The notes under the pieces: model-generated
The model's database searches: none
Told to the model about the DNA's origin: nothing
The model's input: only the letters and a program-made list of their open reading frames with translations
In this document: positions 1 to 6,387 of the stretch, one piece after another
Position numbering within the stretch: the stretch's first letter is position 1
Layout of the letters: each line of letters starts with the position of its first letter
Program-made: the position numbers and the translations under genes
Source: Bacteroidota bacterium
GTDB taxonomy: Bacteria > Bacteroidota > Ignavibacteria > Ignavibacteriales > Ignavibacteriaceae
Direction of reading: 5' to 3'
Assembly: GCA_023406915.1 (NCBI GenBank)
Contig: JAEXTR010000206.1
Span: forward strand, 1-6,762
Length of the DNA stretch: 6,762 nucleotides

Positions 1-214
1 TTGCCAGGCTTACACCATCCAAAAATCTTGGAAAGTAATTCTTACCTCAAACCGGACTCATTTATGTAAGCGTCAATAATTGTACCAGGTACAGAAATAT
101 GGCAGTTGCATAGGTGCCCCCTCGGTCCTGTTCATCAATGATATAGGATTACTTGATAATTCAGAGGCAAAAACTAATTGAGGATCTAAGCTGAATTCGT
201 CAAATTCTGAAAAA
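1..214. other. Gene-free left flank
   Basis: No coding region can be supported here. All six frames are broken by stops, and the longest stop-free stretches (about 35-46 codons on either strand) lack a start with a ribosome site or any motif I recognise. A 13-base palindrome (tgtacc-a-ggtaca) lies at 81-93. The segment could hold the decayed end of an upstream gene, but nothing visible proves it. No tRNA-like or rRNA-like sequence is seen. Confidence 0.5.
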
Positions 215-240
215 GGTGCGACCCGCTATGGGGTCGGACC
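215..240 (+). repeat. Outer hairpin, left (H1)
   Basis: Arms 215-224 and 231-240 are complementary over ten positions with one G-G mismatch, around a six-base loop (gctatg). The segment GTGCGACCC..GGGGTCG matches the reverse complement of the hairpin at 437-455 with one gap and few changes. What follows is pyrimidine-rich but not a T run, so it is a poor intrinsic terminator. Confidence 0.7.
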
Positions 241-259
241 TCACTCTCTCTATTTCTTT

Positions 260-292
260 CTATAAATCTTTGATCCGTCAGCTGACGGATCA
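260..292 (+). repeat. Inner palindrome, left (H2), with conserved arm
   Basis: Positions 271-292 form a perfect 22-base palindrome centred on CAGCTG. It is preceded by CTATAAATCTT (260-270). The arm plus the first GATCC recurs on the opposite strand at 387-414 with one T/C change. A perfect palindrome could also bind a dimeric regulator, but it lies about 370 bases upstream of the nearest credible start, so a repeat unit is more likely. Confidence 0.7.
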
Positions 293-306
293 GTACCTGA
301 CTCATC

Positions 307-329
307 ATCCGCCTCCGCCTCAGGCGGAT
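307..329. repeat. Central GC-rich hairpin (H3)
   Basis: ATCCGCCT (307-314) pairs with AGGCGGAT (322-329) around a seven-base loop. An alternative tighter pairing uses 315-320 with 322-327. It sits near the middle of the nested cluster. The 11-mer TCATCCGCCTC at 305-315 recurs at 4031-4041 in the other intergenic region, which may mark a related repeat remnant. Confidence 0.6.
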
Positions 330-386
330 TTCAACAATCTACTGATACTTGCTTTTCGAATAAATTGTAATTCGATTGCTTGATAC

Positions 387-414
387 CGATCCCAGCGGGA
401 TCGAAGATTTATAG
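387..414 (-). repeat. Inner palindrome, right (H4), with conserved arm
   Basis: CGATCCC (387-393) pairs perfectly with GGGATCG (397-403) around the loop agc. It is followed by aagatttatag (404-414), so on the minus strand it reads CTATAAATCTTCGATCCC. This is the inverted counterpart of the unit at 260-292. The GATCC core is kept while the palindrome centre differs, and pairing is preserved in both. Confidence 0.7.
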
Positions 415-436
415 TAATATCGCAAAAAACACAATT

Positions 437-455
437 CGACCCCTAGGGGGTCGCA
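437..455 (-). repeat. Outer hairpin, right (H5)
   Basis: CGACCCC (437-443) pairs perfectly with GGGGTCG (447-453) around the loop tag. On the minus strand it reads GTGCGACCCC..GGGGTCG, the counterpart of the hairpin at 215-240. On that strand it is followed by a T-rich stretch starting about seven bases after the stem. It could therefore weakly resemble a minus-strand terminator, although no minus-strand gene ends here. Confidence 0.65.
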
Positions 456-661
456 CATAAATGATATCATCAGTAGAATTGTCATTAGTATTGGCAATTA
501 TTTTAACTCAATTTATGCTTCCAGAAAATTTGCCACCAAAGTTTCAGGTGAACCATGATATATGTGATTGCGAAATAATTCAGACTCCATTTTCCCTGTA
601 TTACCACACAGTAATTTATTATCTTTATAAGATACATTCTTTTTCTTATTCGGAACTTTCA
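456..661. other. AT-rich leader before the lipoprotein gene
   Basis: This 206-base stretch is open in the frame of the downstream gene from an ATG at 461, but it does not look coding. That ATG abuts the palindrome cluster, and the encoded 67 residues are low in protein-like character. A full lipoprotein signal peptide begins afresh at 662. It probably holds the promoter and leader. TATAAG at 626-631 is a possible -10-like element, but no convincing partner box is seen and I do not call a promoter. Confidence 0.45.
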
Positions 662-1201
662 ATGAAACGATACTTCGTACTTCCACTTCTGCTTTTATTC
701 CTTGTATCCTCCTGTACCAGCAAAGATCAGCAGGGGACAGATACGGGGAAGAATATGGATATCAGCAACGCCGATCAGTCGTCTCCAATAGTTGATACTA
801 TTTATTGCTACATAACATCAATACGGAAGACAGATACCGGATTTTCCATGACCTACGACCCTATCGTGTTTGTGATGGGCGAAAAAGCAGTTACTCTTAT
901 TAAAAAAGAACATCCCGAAATTAAGACTGAAGAAGAAATCAGTATGATGATGCTAAATGACTATTACATTTCAAATAATGATACAACAACATTGACCGGT
1001 CACTTTGCTTCTGACATTCCTGTTGTAATGCAGACATTTACTCACGATAATATTGGTTCGCTGAGTCCAAATCTAAAAATAACCACCTCAATATTTTTTA
1101 AGGCACTTACCGGGGATCAGAACTGGAGAATGAACGTACCATATATCATTACCCGGAAAACTACAGAAATTACTTCCATTACCGAACAATTTATTCCATG
1201 A
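662..1201 (+). CDS. Putative lipoprotein, EQ(F/Y)xP family
   Basis: This is a 179-residue predicted lipoprotein of unknown function. The ATG at 662 is chosen over the in-frame ATG at 461 because it gives a standard signal peptide: MKRY, a hydrophobic run, then VSSC with the lipid-modified Cys at 18. A low-complexity polar linker (about 19-45) follows. The mature domain (about 46-179) has features I recall from small secreted proteins of Firmicutes and Actinobacteria: a beta-rich start with a D-P..F..GE.A segment (about 66-76), the motif NDYYISN (99-105) and a C-terminal ITEQFIP (173-179). No enzymatic residues can be assigned. The ribosome site is weak. The stop overlaps the next start by four bases (ATGA), so translation is probably coupled to the secreted peptidase downstream. 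Anchoring is predicted in a membrane leaflet facing the periplasm or the surface. Confidence 0.8.
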   Translation: MKRYFVLPLLLLFLVSSCTSKDQQGTDTGKNMDISNADQSSPIVDTIYCYITSIRKTDTGFSMTYDPIVFVMGEKAVTLIKKEHPEIKTEEEISMMMLNDYYISNNDTTTLTGHFASDIPVVMQTFTHDNIGSLSPNLKITTSIFFKALTGDQNWRMNVPYIITRKTTEITSITEQFIP

Positions 1202-3894
1202 GCGATACTATGTCAAAACTCCTCTTTTCTATGCTACTCTTTCTTTCCCAACTTAGCTTCGCTCAGGTGAGCTTTGAAACAACCGTATCCGTACCCCTTG
1301 AAAGCATTCCTGACAAGGTTAGGATTGAAAATTGTGGAATCTACGCTCTCTCTTCTTTCGTACTTGACAACGATGGATTCCTGTTTTCATCTTTCAATTC
1401 GCAGCATCTGTACCATCTTTCAAAAACCGGCACGTTTACTCAAACCGGTTTGAGTACACCCCCTTCAACAGATATAGTTACTCCCGTATTACGCTCAGCC
1501 CGAAATGCTACATTGGATGTTGCAGAGGCAGTACATTCTGTGGATATATGGGCGGGTATACCAAAAGCACTGCAGAATGATGGAGGGATTTTATCAACCG
1601 ATGGACTGGAAAAAGGCAGGATTACGGTAACCAGGTCACAGCTTTCTATCCGGATACCCGATATCACTGACTTCAGTGTAGCGTTCCCAAATAATGATTT
1701 GGGCTATGCTGATCTTATTGGTGTTGATGCTTCCGGAAACTTTTATCTGGTCGTGGACACATACAGGACTGAGATGCCCCTCTCTGTGTATCGCTATATT
1801 TATACTACGAACAAACAGGGGAATGTGCTTTCAATCCTCTCAGTACCTGTGCTGAAATACTTAACTACGATTCGAGATTTCCGTGTAGATGAAAAGGGGA
1901 ATTTGTATCACTTCATTTCAGATCAGAACCATTTTGAAATTGTGAAAATCTCGGGATTAAGCTTCGCACAGCGGCAGGTTATTCTGTATCCGGAAAGATA
2001 TCAGCGCGACGTCCATTTTAATTATTTTACCTCTACTCATGAGGCTGTTACAACTGTAATCCCGGCGGAAAAGCCAATGGGACGAGACCGCCTTCAGACC
2101 CTGAAAACCGGTGAGTCGTATGTATTGCACCGCTATAAAGCCCGGTCTGTGAATCTGGCTCCTAACGGTGCGACTGCGCCTGATGGAGATCAGGTGAAGA
2201 CTCCATCCTGGCTTGTAGTTGGTGATAATGGTAAAATACCGTATAAATGGGGTGGATTTCATACGGTAGCTCAATTTGATCAGGGGTTACTGAATAACCA
2301 GTACGCTGGTGATATAAACACTGCGGGGATCACTTCACATGCGGTTGGCGTTGACTGTTCTGGCTTTGTAAGCCGCTGCTGGGGGCTGACCTATCACGCA
2401 ACTACCTCTGCGATGCCAGGTATCTCATATGCTTACACTAGCTGGGATTTAATACGCCCGGGTGATGCTGTGCTTAAATCCGGGCATGTAAGACTCTTCA
2501 TTAATAAAAACCCAAATGGCAGTCTCAGGATAGTTGAATCCTCTGCAAGAGACTGGGGTGTTGCCTACTGGTCATATTCTCTTTCTGATCTCACCACGTA
2601 TGGCGGCAGATACTATATCAGTATGGAAAGCGAGTTTTCACTCAATCAGCCGGAGATGCTTTCCGCATCTTATGATACTATGATCCGGTTTTCCTGGACC
2701 AACGATACGACTGATGTTGCGGGTTACAGGCTGTATGCATCTTACAATGGTGAATCCTGGAGTAAAATTGCAGACGAATCACAGGTTCAAACTCAGAGTT
2801 TTGATTACATGCCCACAGGGCAGTACAACTATGTCAGTGTTCGTGTTGCATCGGTAAGCCGTTCAACCGGCGCCGAGAGCAATTGGTCAACAGCCATGGG
2901 TGCTTCTATCCGTCAAGCCCAGGCGCAATTAAAAGTCCTTATTGTTGATGGTTATGAGCGATACAATGGTAGCTGGCAAGGTGCTTCACATACTTTTACG
3001 GTTCCATATCTGCGTGCCCTAAGTGCTGATAGTCTGGTGGTGACAACGGTAAGGAACTCACTTGTGGCAAACGGTGCGATTCTACTATCTGAGTATGATG
3101 CAATTTTCTGGCTGGTAGGTGATGAGAGCACTGCACAAGAAACATTTTCTGCAACAGAGCAGGAAAAAATCATTTCTTACCTTGAAGGCGGAGGTGCATT
3201 CTTTACCTCAGGCGGTGAAATAGGTTATGATCTTGATTTTCGTGGTACTGCTTCTGACAAACTATTTTATAATGAATATCTGAAGTCAAAATATCTTGCT
3301 GATAATGCAGGCTCAGCGCTTGCAACAGGTGTTCCGAGTGGAATTTTAAACGGATTATCCTTCTCAATTGGGCAAACCTATGAGGAAGATTATCCTGATG
3401 AAGTTACATCCTTTTCAGGAAGTTCACTTGTCATGAATTACGGTAACAACAAAGGAGCAGGGGTTGCGTACTATGGTACATTTGGCACTTCACAGTCGAC
3501 TGGCGCTGTGATTTGCCTTGGATTCCCACTGGAAACAACTGCAAATTATGAGATGTTTTCAAGGGTAATTAAAAAAGCTTCTGAGTTCTTCAGGATCATC
3601 CCGGTCAGCGTGAACGATTCAGATGTTCCCTCCGGATTCGCATTACAGCAGAATTTCCCAAATCCTTTTAATCCGGCAACTGAGATACGATTTTCAGTTC
3701 CCATGAATTCTTATGTTTCATTGGCGCTGTATGATATTCTTGGCAGAGAAGTCATGCAACTGGTTCATGGTGAACTCGCTTCGGGTACCTATTCTGTTAC
3801 CCTGAACGCCTCACAACTTGCAAGCGGTACATATTTTTACACTCTGAAAGCTGGTGATAACATACAAACCCGCAAGCTGACTCTCCTGAAATAG
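1198..3894 (+). CDS. Secreted NlpC/P60-type peptidase with T9SS sorting domain
   Basis: This is an 898-residue exported multidomain protein. Residues 1-22 form a signal peptide (cleavage after FA); M5 (ATG at 1210) is a possible alternative start. Residues 23 to about 330 are unassigned, with D..GN.Y repeats near 177-183 and 231-237 suggestive of beta-propeller blades. An NlpC/P60-like cysteine peptidase domain (about 340-475) shows YKWGG at 349-353, catalytic Cys387 in DCSGF, His430 in SGHVRLF and probably Glu447 as the third polar residue. An FN3-like domain spans about 484-572. A ThuA/class I amidotransferase-like domain (about 578-798) has VDGYER, ES..ETFS..EQ and GGEIGYDL motifs but no Cys at the nucleophile turn, so it is probably non-catalytic. 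It resembles a domain of Bacteroidota proteins labelled amidase or xanthan lyase. The C-terminus (813-898) is a T9SS type A sorting domain with NFPNPFNP. Likely substrate: peptidoglycan or a related peptide outside the cell (inference). A terminator follows. Confidence 0.85.
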   Translation: MSDTMSKLLFSMLLFLSQLSFAQVSFETTVSVPLESIPDKVRIENCGIYALSSFVLDNDGFLFSSFNSQHLYHLSKTGTFTQTGLSTPPSTDIVTPVLRSARNATLDVAEAVHSVDIWAGIPKALQNDGGILSTDGLEKGRITVTRSQLSIRIPDITDFSVAFPNNDLGYADLIGVDASGNFYLVVDTYRTEMPLSVYRYIYTTNKQGNVLSILSVPVLKYLTTIRDFRVDEKGNLYHFISDQNHFEIVKISGLSFAQRQVILYPERYQRDVHFNYFTSTHEAVTTVIPAEKPMGRDRLQTLKTGESYVLHRYKARSVNLAPNGATAPDGDQVKTPSWLVVGDNGKIPYKWGGFHTVAQFDQGLLNNQYAGDINTAGITSHAVGVDCSGFVSRCWGLTYHATTSAMPGISYAYTSWDLIRPGDAVLKSGHVRLFINKNPNGSLRIVESSARDWGVAYWSYSLSDLTTYGGRYYISMESEFSLNQPEMLSASYDTMIRFSWTNDTTDVAGYRLYASYNGESWSKIADESQVQTQSFDYMPTGQYNYVSVRVASVSRSTGAESNWSTAMGASIRQAQAQLKVLIVDGYERYNGSWQGASHTFTVPYLRALSADSLVVTTVRNSLVANGAILLSEYDAIFWLVGDESTAQETFSATEQEKIISYLEGGGAFFTSGGEIGYDLDFRGTASDKLFYNEYLKSKYLADNAGSALATGVPSGILNGLSFSIGQTYEEDYPDEVTSFSGSSLVMNYGNNKGAGVAYYGTFGTSQSTGAVICLGFPLETTANYEMFSRVIKKASEFFRIIPVSVNDSDVPSGFALQQNFPNPFNPATEIRFSVPMNSYVSLALYDILGREVMQLVHGELASGTYSVTLNASQLASGTYFYTLKAGDNIQTRKLTLLK

Positions 3895-3920
3895 AAAGTT
3901 GTTCTTCTTATTTTAATTTT

Positions 3921-3952
3921 AGGCTGATCCGGATTTCTGGTCAGCCTTTTTT
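3921..3952 (+). terminator. Intrinsic terminator after the peptidase gene
   Basis: GGCTGA (3922-3927) pairs with TCAGCC (3941-3946). The stem is extended by CC/GG past a one-base bulge, with an eight-base loop. A run of six T (3947-3952) follows directly. It lies 27 bases after the peptidase stop and separates the lipoprotein/peptidase unit from the ABC transporter operon. Confidence 0.85.
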
Positions 3953-3962
3953 ATTATCACTT

Positions 3963-3999
3963 GGTACAAGACACACAGGTACAAGACACACAGGTACAA
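3963..3999. repeat. 15-bp direct tandem repeat, about 2.5 copies
   Basis: The unit GGTACAAGACACACA occurs perfectly at 3963-3977 and 3978-3992, followed by a partial copy GGTACAA at 3993-3999. It lies in the spacer between the terminator and the ABC operon. The shorter string CAGGTACA also occurs at 86-93 in the left intergenic region. The rest of the spacer (4000-4150) is A-rich near 4078-4092. I see no clear promoter, though one for the ABC operon should lie there. Confidence 0.8.
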
Positions 4000-4150
4000 A
4001 AGGCGTCACCGACAAAGATTTTTCAGATTCTCATCCGCCTCAAATGAAAGAGAAATACATAGCTGACGCTGCTGTAAGAGAAAAAGAAAAAATGATTTTA
4101 GCGTTATAACTCTTTTGACTATTTTCACATCAATAAATGTCCGGATATCT

Positions 4151-5068
4151 ATGATAGAACTGAAGTCTGTTGTTAAAAAGTATGGTAATACCATTGCGCT
4201 GAATGGTGTTTCCCTCACTATTCAAAAAGGTGATTTTTTTGGTCTCCTGGGACCAAATGGTGCCGGCAAGTCAACCCTGATGAATCTGATGGTTACCTAT
4301 CTGGCAGCTGATTCAGGTACAATCAGCTATGACTCGGTTGATATCACGAGAGATACCGCAAGCATTAAACAGAAAACGGGTTTCGTCCCTCAGACAATTG
4401 CATTGTATGATGATCTGAGCGCTGAAGAAAACCTTTCGATTTTTGGCAGCTTCTATCAGATACCCGCTCCGGTTCTGAGAGCAAGAATGATGGAGTCACT
4501 CTCAGCAGTTGGGCTGTATGACCGCCGCAAGGATAAGGTGAAAGCATTTTCCGGCGGTATGAAGCGCAGATTAAATATCATCGCCTCACTGCTTCATAAG
4601 CCCACTATACTTTTATGTGATGAACCAACGGTCGGCATCGATCCTCAGTCCAGAAATGCGATCTTTGATTATCTTGAGCTTCTCAATCGTGAAGGTATGA
4701 CCATTGTGTACACTACTCATTATATGGAAGAAGCAGAGCGGATGTGCAAGAATATTGCGATCATTGATAAAGGAGAAATCATTGCCACGGGTACGCTCCA
4801 GCAGTTATTAAACCTGTATCCTTCTTCCGGTGATATAATCGTCAGGGATGCTCAATTATACGCGGAATGCATTAGAAACACTGCGCAACACTATCCTTGC
4901 GAGTTTTCAGGCGATGACCTGATCATTAAACCTCCAAAGGAGCTTCCCTTATCCGGTATCTTTCATGCACTTGAGCAGTGTGGTGTTCCTCCATTAAGCA
5001 TAGAACTACGTCGCCCGCAGCTGGAAGAGTTGTTTTTACATCTGACAGGAAGGAGTTTACGGGATTGA
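4151..5068 (+). CDS. ABC-2 type exporter ATP-binding protein
   Basis: This is a 305-residue ATPase subunit that powers the membrane permease encoded next. The ATG at 4151 is chosen over the in-frame ATG at 4115 because the family's usual N-terminus (MIEL..VVKKYG) begins there. All catalytic motifs are present: Walker A GPNGAGKST (34-42), Q-loop Gln81, signature FSGGM (133-137), Walker B ILLCDEP (153-159) with Glu158 as the catalytic base, D-loop GIDP, and H-loop His190 in TTHYMEEAE. The C-terminal extension (about 225-305), ending in LEELFLHLTGRSLRD, is typical of the DrrA/CcmA-like subfamily. That subfamily serves drug, lipid, polysaccharide and other exporters, so the substrate cannot be read from this gene. 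The signature has Phe in place of the usual Leu, which is common. The stop overlaps the TTG start of the permease, indicating coupled translation. Confidence 0.93.
   Translation: MIELKSVVKKYGNTIALNGVSLTIQKGDFFGLLGPNGAGKSTLMNLMVTYLAADSGTISYDSVDITRDTASIKQKTGFVPQTIALYDDLSAEENLSIFGSFYQIPAPVLRARMMESLSAVGLYDRRKDKVKAFSGGMKRRLNIIASLLHKPTILLCDEPTVGIDPQSRNAIFDYLELLNREGMTIVYTTHYMEEAERMCKNIAIIDKGEIIATGTLQQLLNLYPSSGDIIVRDAQLYAECIRNTAQHYPCEFSGDDLIIKPPKELPLSGIFHALEQCGVPPLSIELRRPQLEELFLHLTGRSLRD
5047..5055 (+). promoter_or_regulatory. Strong Shine-Dalgarno deciding a TTG start
   Basis: AGGAAGGAG lies nine bases before TTG at 5065, inside the last codons of the ATPase gene. It is the best ribosome site in the window and supports the TTG as the permease start over the upstream in-frame ATG at 4978. 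That ATG lacks such a site and would add a non-family N-terminal extension. Confidence 0.8.
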
Positions 5069-6372
5069 AAACTGTATTCGCACTTATTAAAAAAGACTTC
5101 CTTCTCTTTCTTGCTGACCGGGTTGGAATGGCGCTGACCTTTGTAATGCCGATCGTCCTGATTTACATATTTGGGCAGATTTTTGGAACCGCATCTGCAC
5201 CACGTGGAATAGGACTCATACTGGTGAATGAGAGTGAAGCACCCGCTATGCAAAAAATTGAATCTATCCTGGATACCACTGAGACATTCCGTGTCAGAAA
5301 AATGTATCGGGATGAGAACGGGAAAGAGCTCACCTATGACAGTGTGCGTGCAAAGATGGATGTTAAAAGCGGTGTTGCACCAGCAGCACTGATCATACCA
5401 GCTGATGCTGTAACTGATACGGCAATGGGGGTTAAGCTTAAACATTACTTTGATCCCCAGAATGAGTTTGAAAGCAAAGTTACTATGGGTGTGCTGCAGC
5501 AAATAATAATGCAGGAGATACCATCTGTATTGTTTGCTTCCATGAACCGCAGGTCAGAGAATTTCCTCGGCAAGGACTCATCAGATTTCTTTCGTCAGGA
5601 GATGGCAGGGACAATCAGCAAATACTTTAATGTTGATCAGAAGGAAGCGCTGAAGTTTTTTGAAATGAATCTTGACGATACTTCAGCCCAGTCTGATCAG
5701 GATTCAAAAGAGTTCTTCTCTGAGCTCATTAATATCGAACAAACCCAGCTCACAGGAACTGACAAAAAGAACCAGGGTGCCACCAGGGGGGTTGGGGGGT
5801 GGGCTATGATGTTCCTGCTCTTTTCCATTACAGCCTCTGCCTCATCGTTGTTCGATGAAAAGAAAAGCGGTGTTGTGTACCGGATTCTCTCCTCACCGGT
5901 AACACGTCCTCATATCCTGTATAGCAAGTATCTTTTTAATATCGCATTAGGTGTAACCCAGCTTACTATTTTATTCCTTACTGGATACCTGCTGTTCGAT
6001 ATCGATATTTTTACGAATTTCACTAACCTCATGCTCGTTATCATTGCCGCCTCAGTGGCGTGTACGGCTTTCGGTATGTTGCTCTCGGCTGTTAGCAAAA
6101 CATCTGCTCAAGCAAATGGATTAGCTACAATCCTGATTCTTTTAATGAGTGCCATCGGGGGTGCCTGGTTTCCAACAAGCTTCATGCCTTCATTCATCCA
6201 ATTGATCAGCAAATTCACACTTGTGTACTGGTCAATCGATGGTTTCCTCAATGTGCTTTGGCGTGATGCTGGCGTATTGGCAATACTTCCACACCTGGGA
6301 TTTCTATTCCTTTTTGCAGGTATTATGATAACGGTTTCTCATTTTCTCTTTAAACGGGGCAATGTTTTCTGA
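5065..6372 (+). CDS. ABC-2 type transporter permease
   Basis: This is a 435-residue inner-membrane permease that pairs with the preceding ATPase. The TTG start at 5065 overlaps the ATPase stop and has a strong SD. The topology matches the ABC2_membrane_3 type: one N-terminal helix (about 22-41), a large extracytoplasmic domain (about 42-245), then five hydrophobic segments (about 247-264, 292-312, 321-343, 352-370 and 407-427). The motif LFDEKKSGVVYRILSSPVTR (262-281) is the cytoplasmic segment after the second helix that contacts the ATPase in this family. GGAWFP (365-370) and YWSIDGFLNVLWR (388-400) are also family-typical. At about 200 residues the external domain is longer than in short YbhR/YbhS-like permeases, with an acidic, helix-prone insert (about 165-235). 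Only one permease gene is present, so a homodimer is likely. The exported substrate is unknown. Confidence 0.92.
   Translation: MKTVFALIKKDFLLFLADRVGMALTFVMPIVLIYIFGQIFGTASAPRGIGLILVNESEAPAMQKIESILDTTETFRVRKMYRDENGKELTYDSVRAKMDVKSGVAPAALIIPADAVTDTAMGVKLKHYFDPQNEFESKVTMGVLQQIIMQEIPSVLFASMNRRSENFLGKDSSDFFRQEMAGTISKYFNVDQKEALKFFEMNLDDTSAQSDQDSKEFFSELINIEQTQLTGTDKKNQGATRGVGGWAMMFLLFSITASASSLFDEKKSGVVYRILSSPVTRPHILYSKYLFNIALGVTQLTILFLTGYLLFDIDIFTNFTNLMLVIIAASVACTAFGMLLSAVSKTSAQANGLATILILLMSAIGGAWFPTSFMPSFIQLISKFTLVYWSIDGFLNVLWRDAGVLAILPHLGFLFLFAGIMITVSHFLFKRGNVF
5775..5803 (+). other. Four-tract G-rich run (potential G-quadruplex)
   Basis: On the coding strand there are G tracts at 5775-5777 (3), 5786-5791 (6), 5794-5799 (6) and 5801-5803 (3), separated by 8, 2 and 1 bases. 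They encode the QGATRGVGGW segment (about 237-246) where the external domain of the permease meets its second membrane helix. Several glycines use GGG where other codons would break the tracts. Structure formation is an inference from the pattern. Confidence 0.5.
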
Positions 6373-6387
6373 TATCATGGAGTATTT

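Larger units (their letters stand above)
215..455. repeat. Nested composite palindrome cluster (REP-like)
   Basis: Five hairpin-forming sequences lie in 241 bases in mirror order. The outer hairpins (215-240 and 437-455) both begin, on opposite strands, with GTGCGACCC and end in GGGGTCG. The inner palindromes (260-292 and 387-414) share the arm CTATAAATCTT(T/C)GATCC on opposite strands. A GC-rich hairpin (307-329) sits in the centre. The spacers between outer and inner units are nearly equal, 23 bases on the left (237-259) and 22 on the right (415-436). The spacer sequences are not conserved, and the palindrome cores differ between copies while remaining base-paired. That pattern suggests selection or copying of structure rather than recent duplication. 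REP/BIME elements mobilised by Y1 (RAYT) transposases are the closest known analogue, but no transposase is in the window. Confidence 0.7.

Noticed and set aside
113..178. Protein-like stop-free stretch (about 22 codons after GGT at 113)
   Set aside because: It reads in a plausible way but is flanked by stops at 77-79 and 179-181 and has no start. It is too short to support a pseudogene.
215..240. Intrinsic terminator of an upstream plus-strand gene
   Set aside because: The stem has a mismatch and no T run follows, and no gene ends just upstream. A repeat unit explains it better.
215..455. CRISPR array
   Set aside because: The repeats are not identical direct repeats with uniform unique spacers; they are inverted pairs of different hairpins, and no cas gene is present.
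461..661. 67-residue N-terminal extension of the lipoprotein from ATG 461
   Set aside because: It has no ribosome site, abuts the palindrome cluster, and would bury a complete lipoprotein signal peptide that starts cleanly at 662.
1440..3173. Minus-strand open frames at 1440-1667, 1957-2274 and 2952-3173
   Set aside because: They are antisense shadows inside the secreted peptidase gene and show no motif, signal or ribosome site.
4115..4143. TTGACT at 4115-4120 as a -35 box for the ABC operon
   Set aside because: No acceptable -10 hexamer lies 16-18 bases downstream, and the position is too close to the start codon.
4115..4150. 12-residue extension of the ATPase from ATG 4115
   Set aside because: ABC ATPases of this family start at the MIEL-type strand encoded from 4151; the extra residues fit no family feature.
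4978..5064. 29-residue extension of the permease from ATG 4978
   Set aside because: It would overlap the ATPase gene by about 90 bases. The TTG at 5065 has a strong SD and gives the family's N-terminus.
4963..5502. Minus-strand 179-codon open frame
   Set aside because: It lies antisense across the ATPase end and permease start, both of which have clear family motifs. Its translation is Cys/His/Ser-rich with no recognisable domain.
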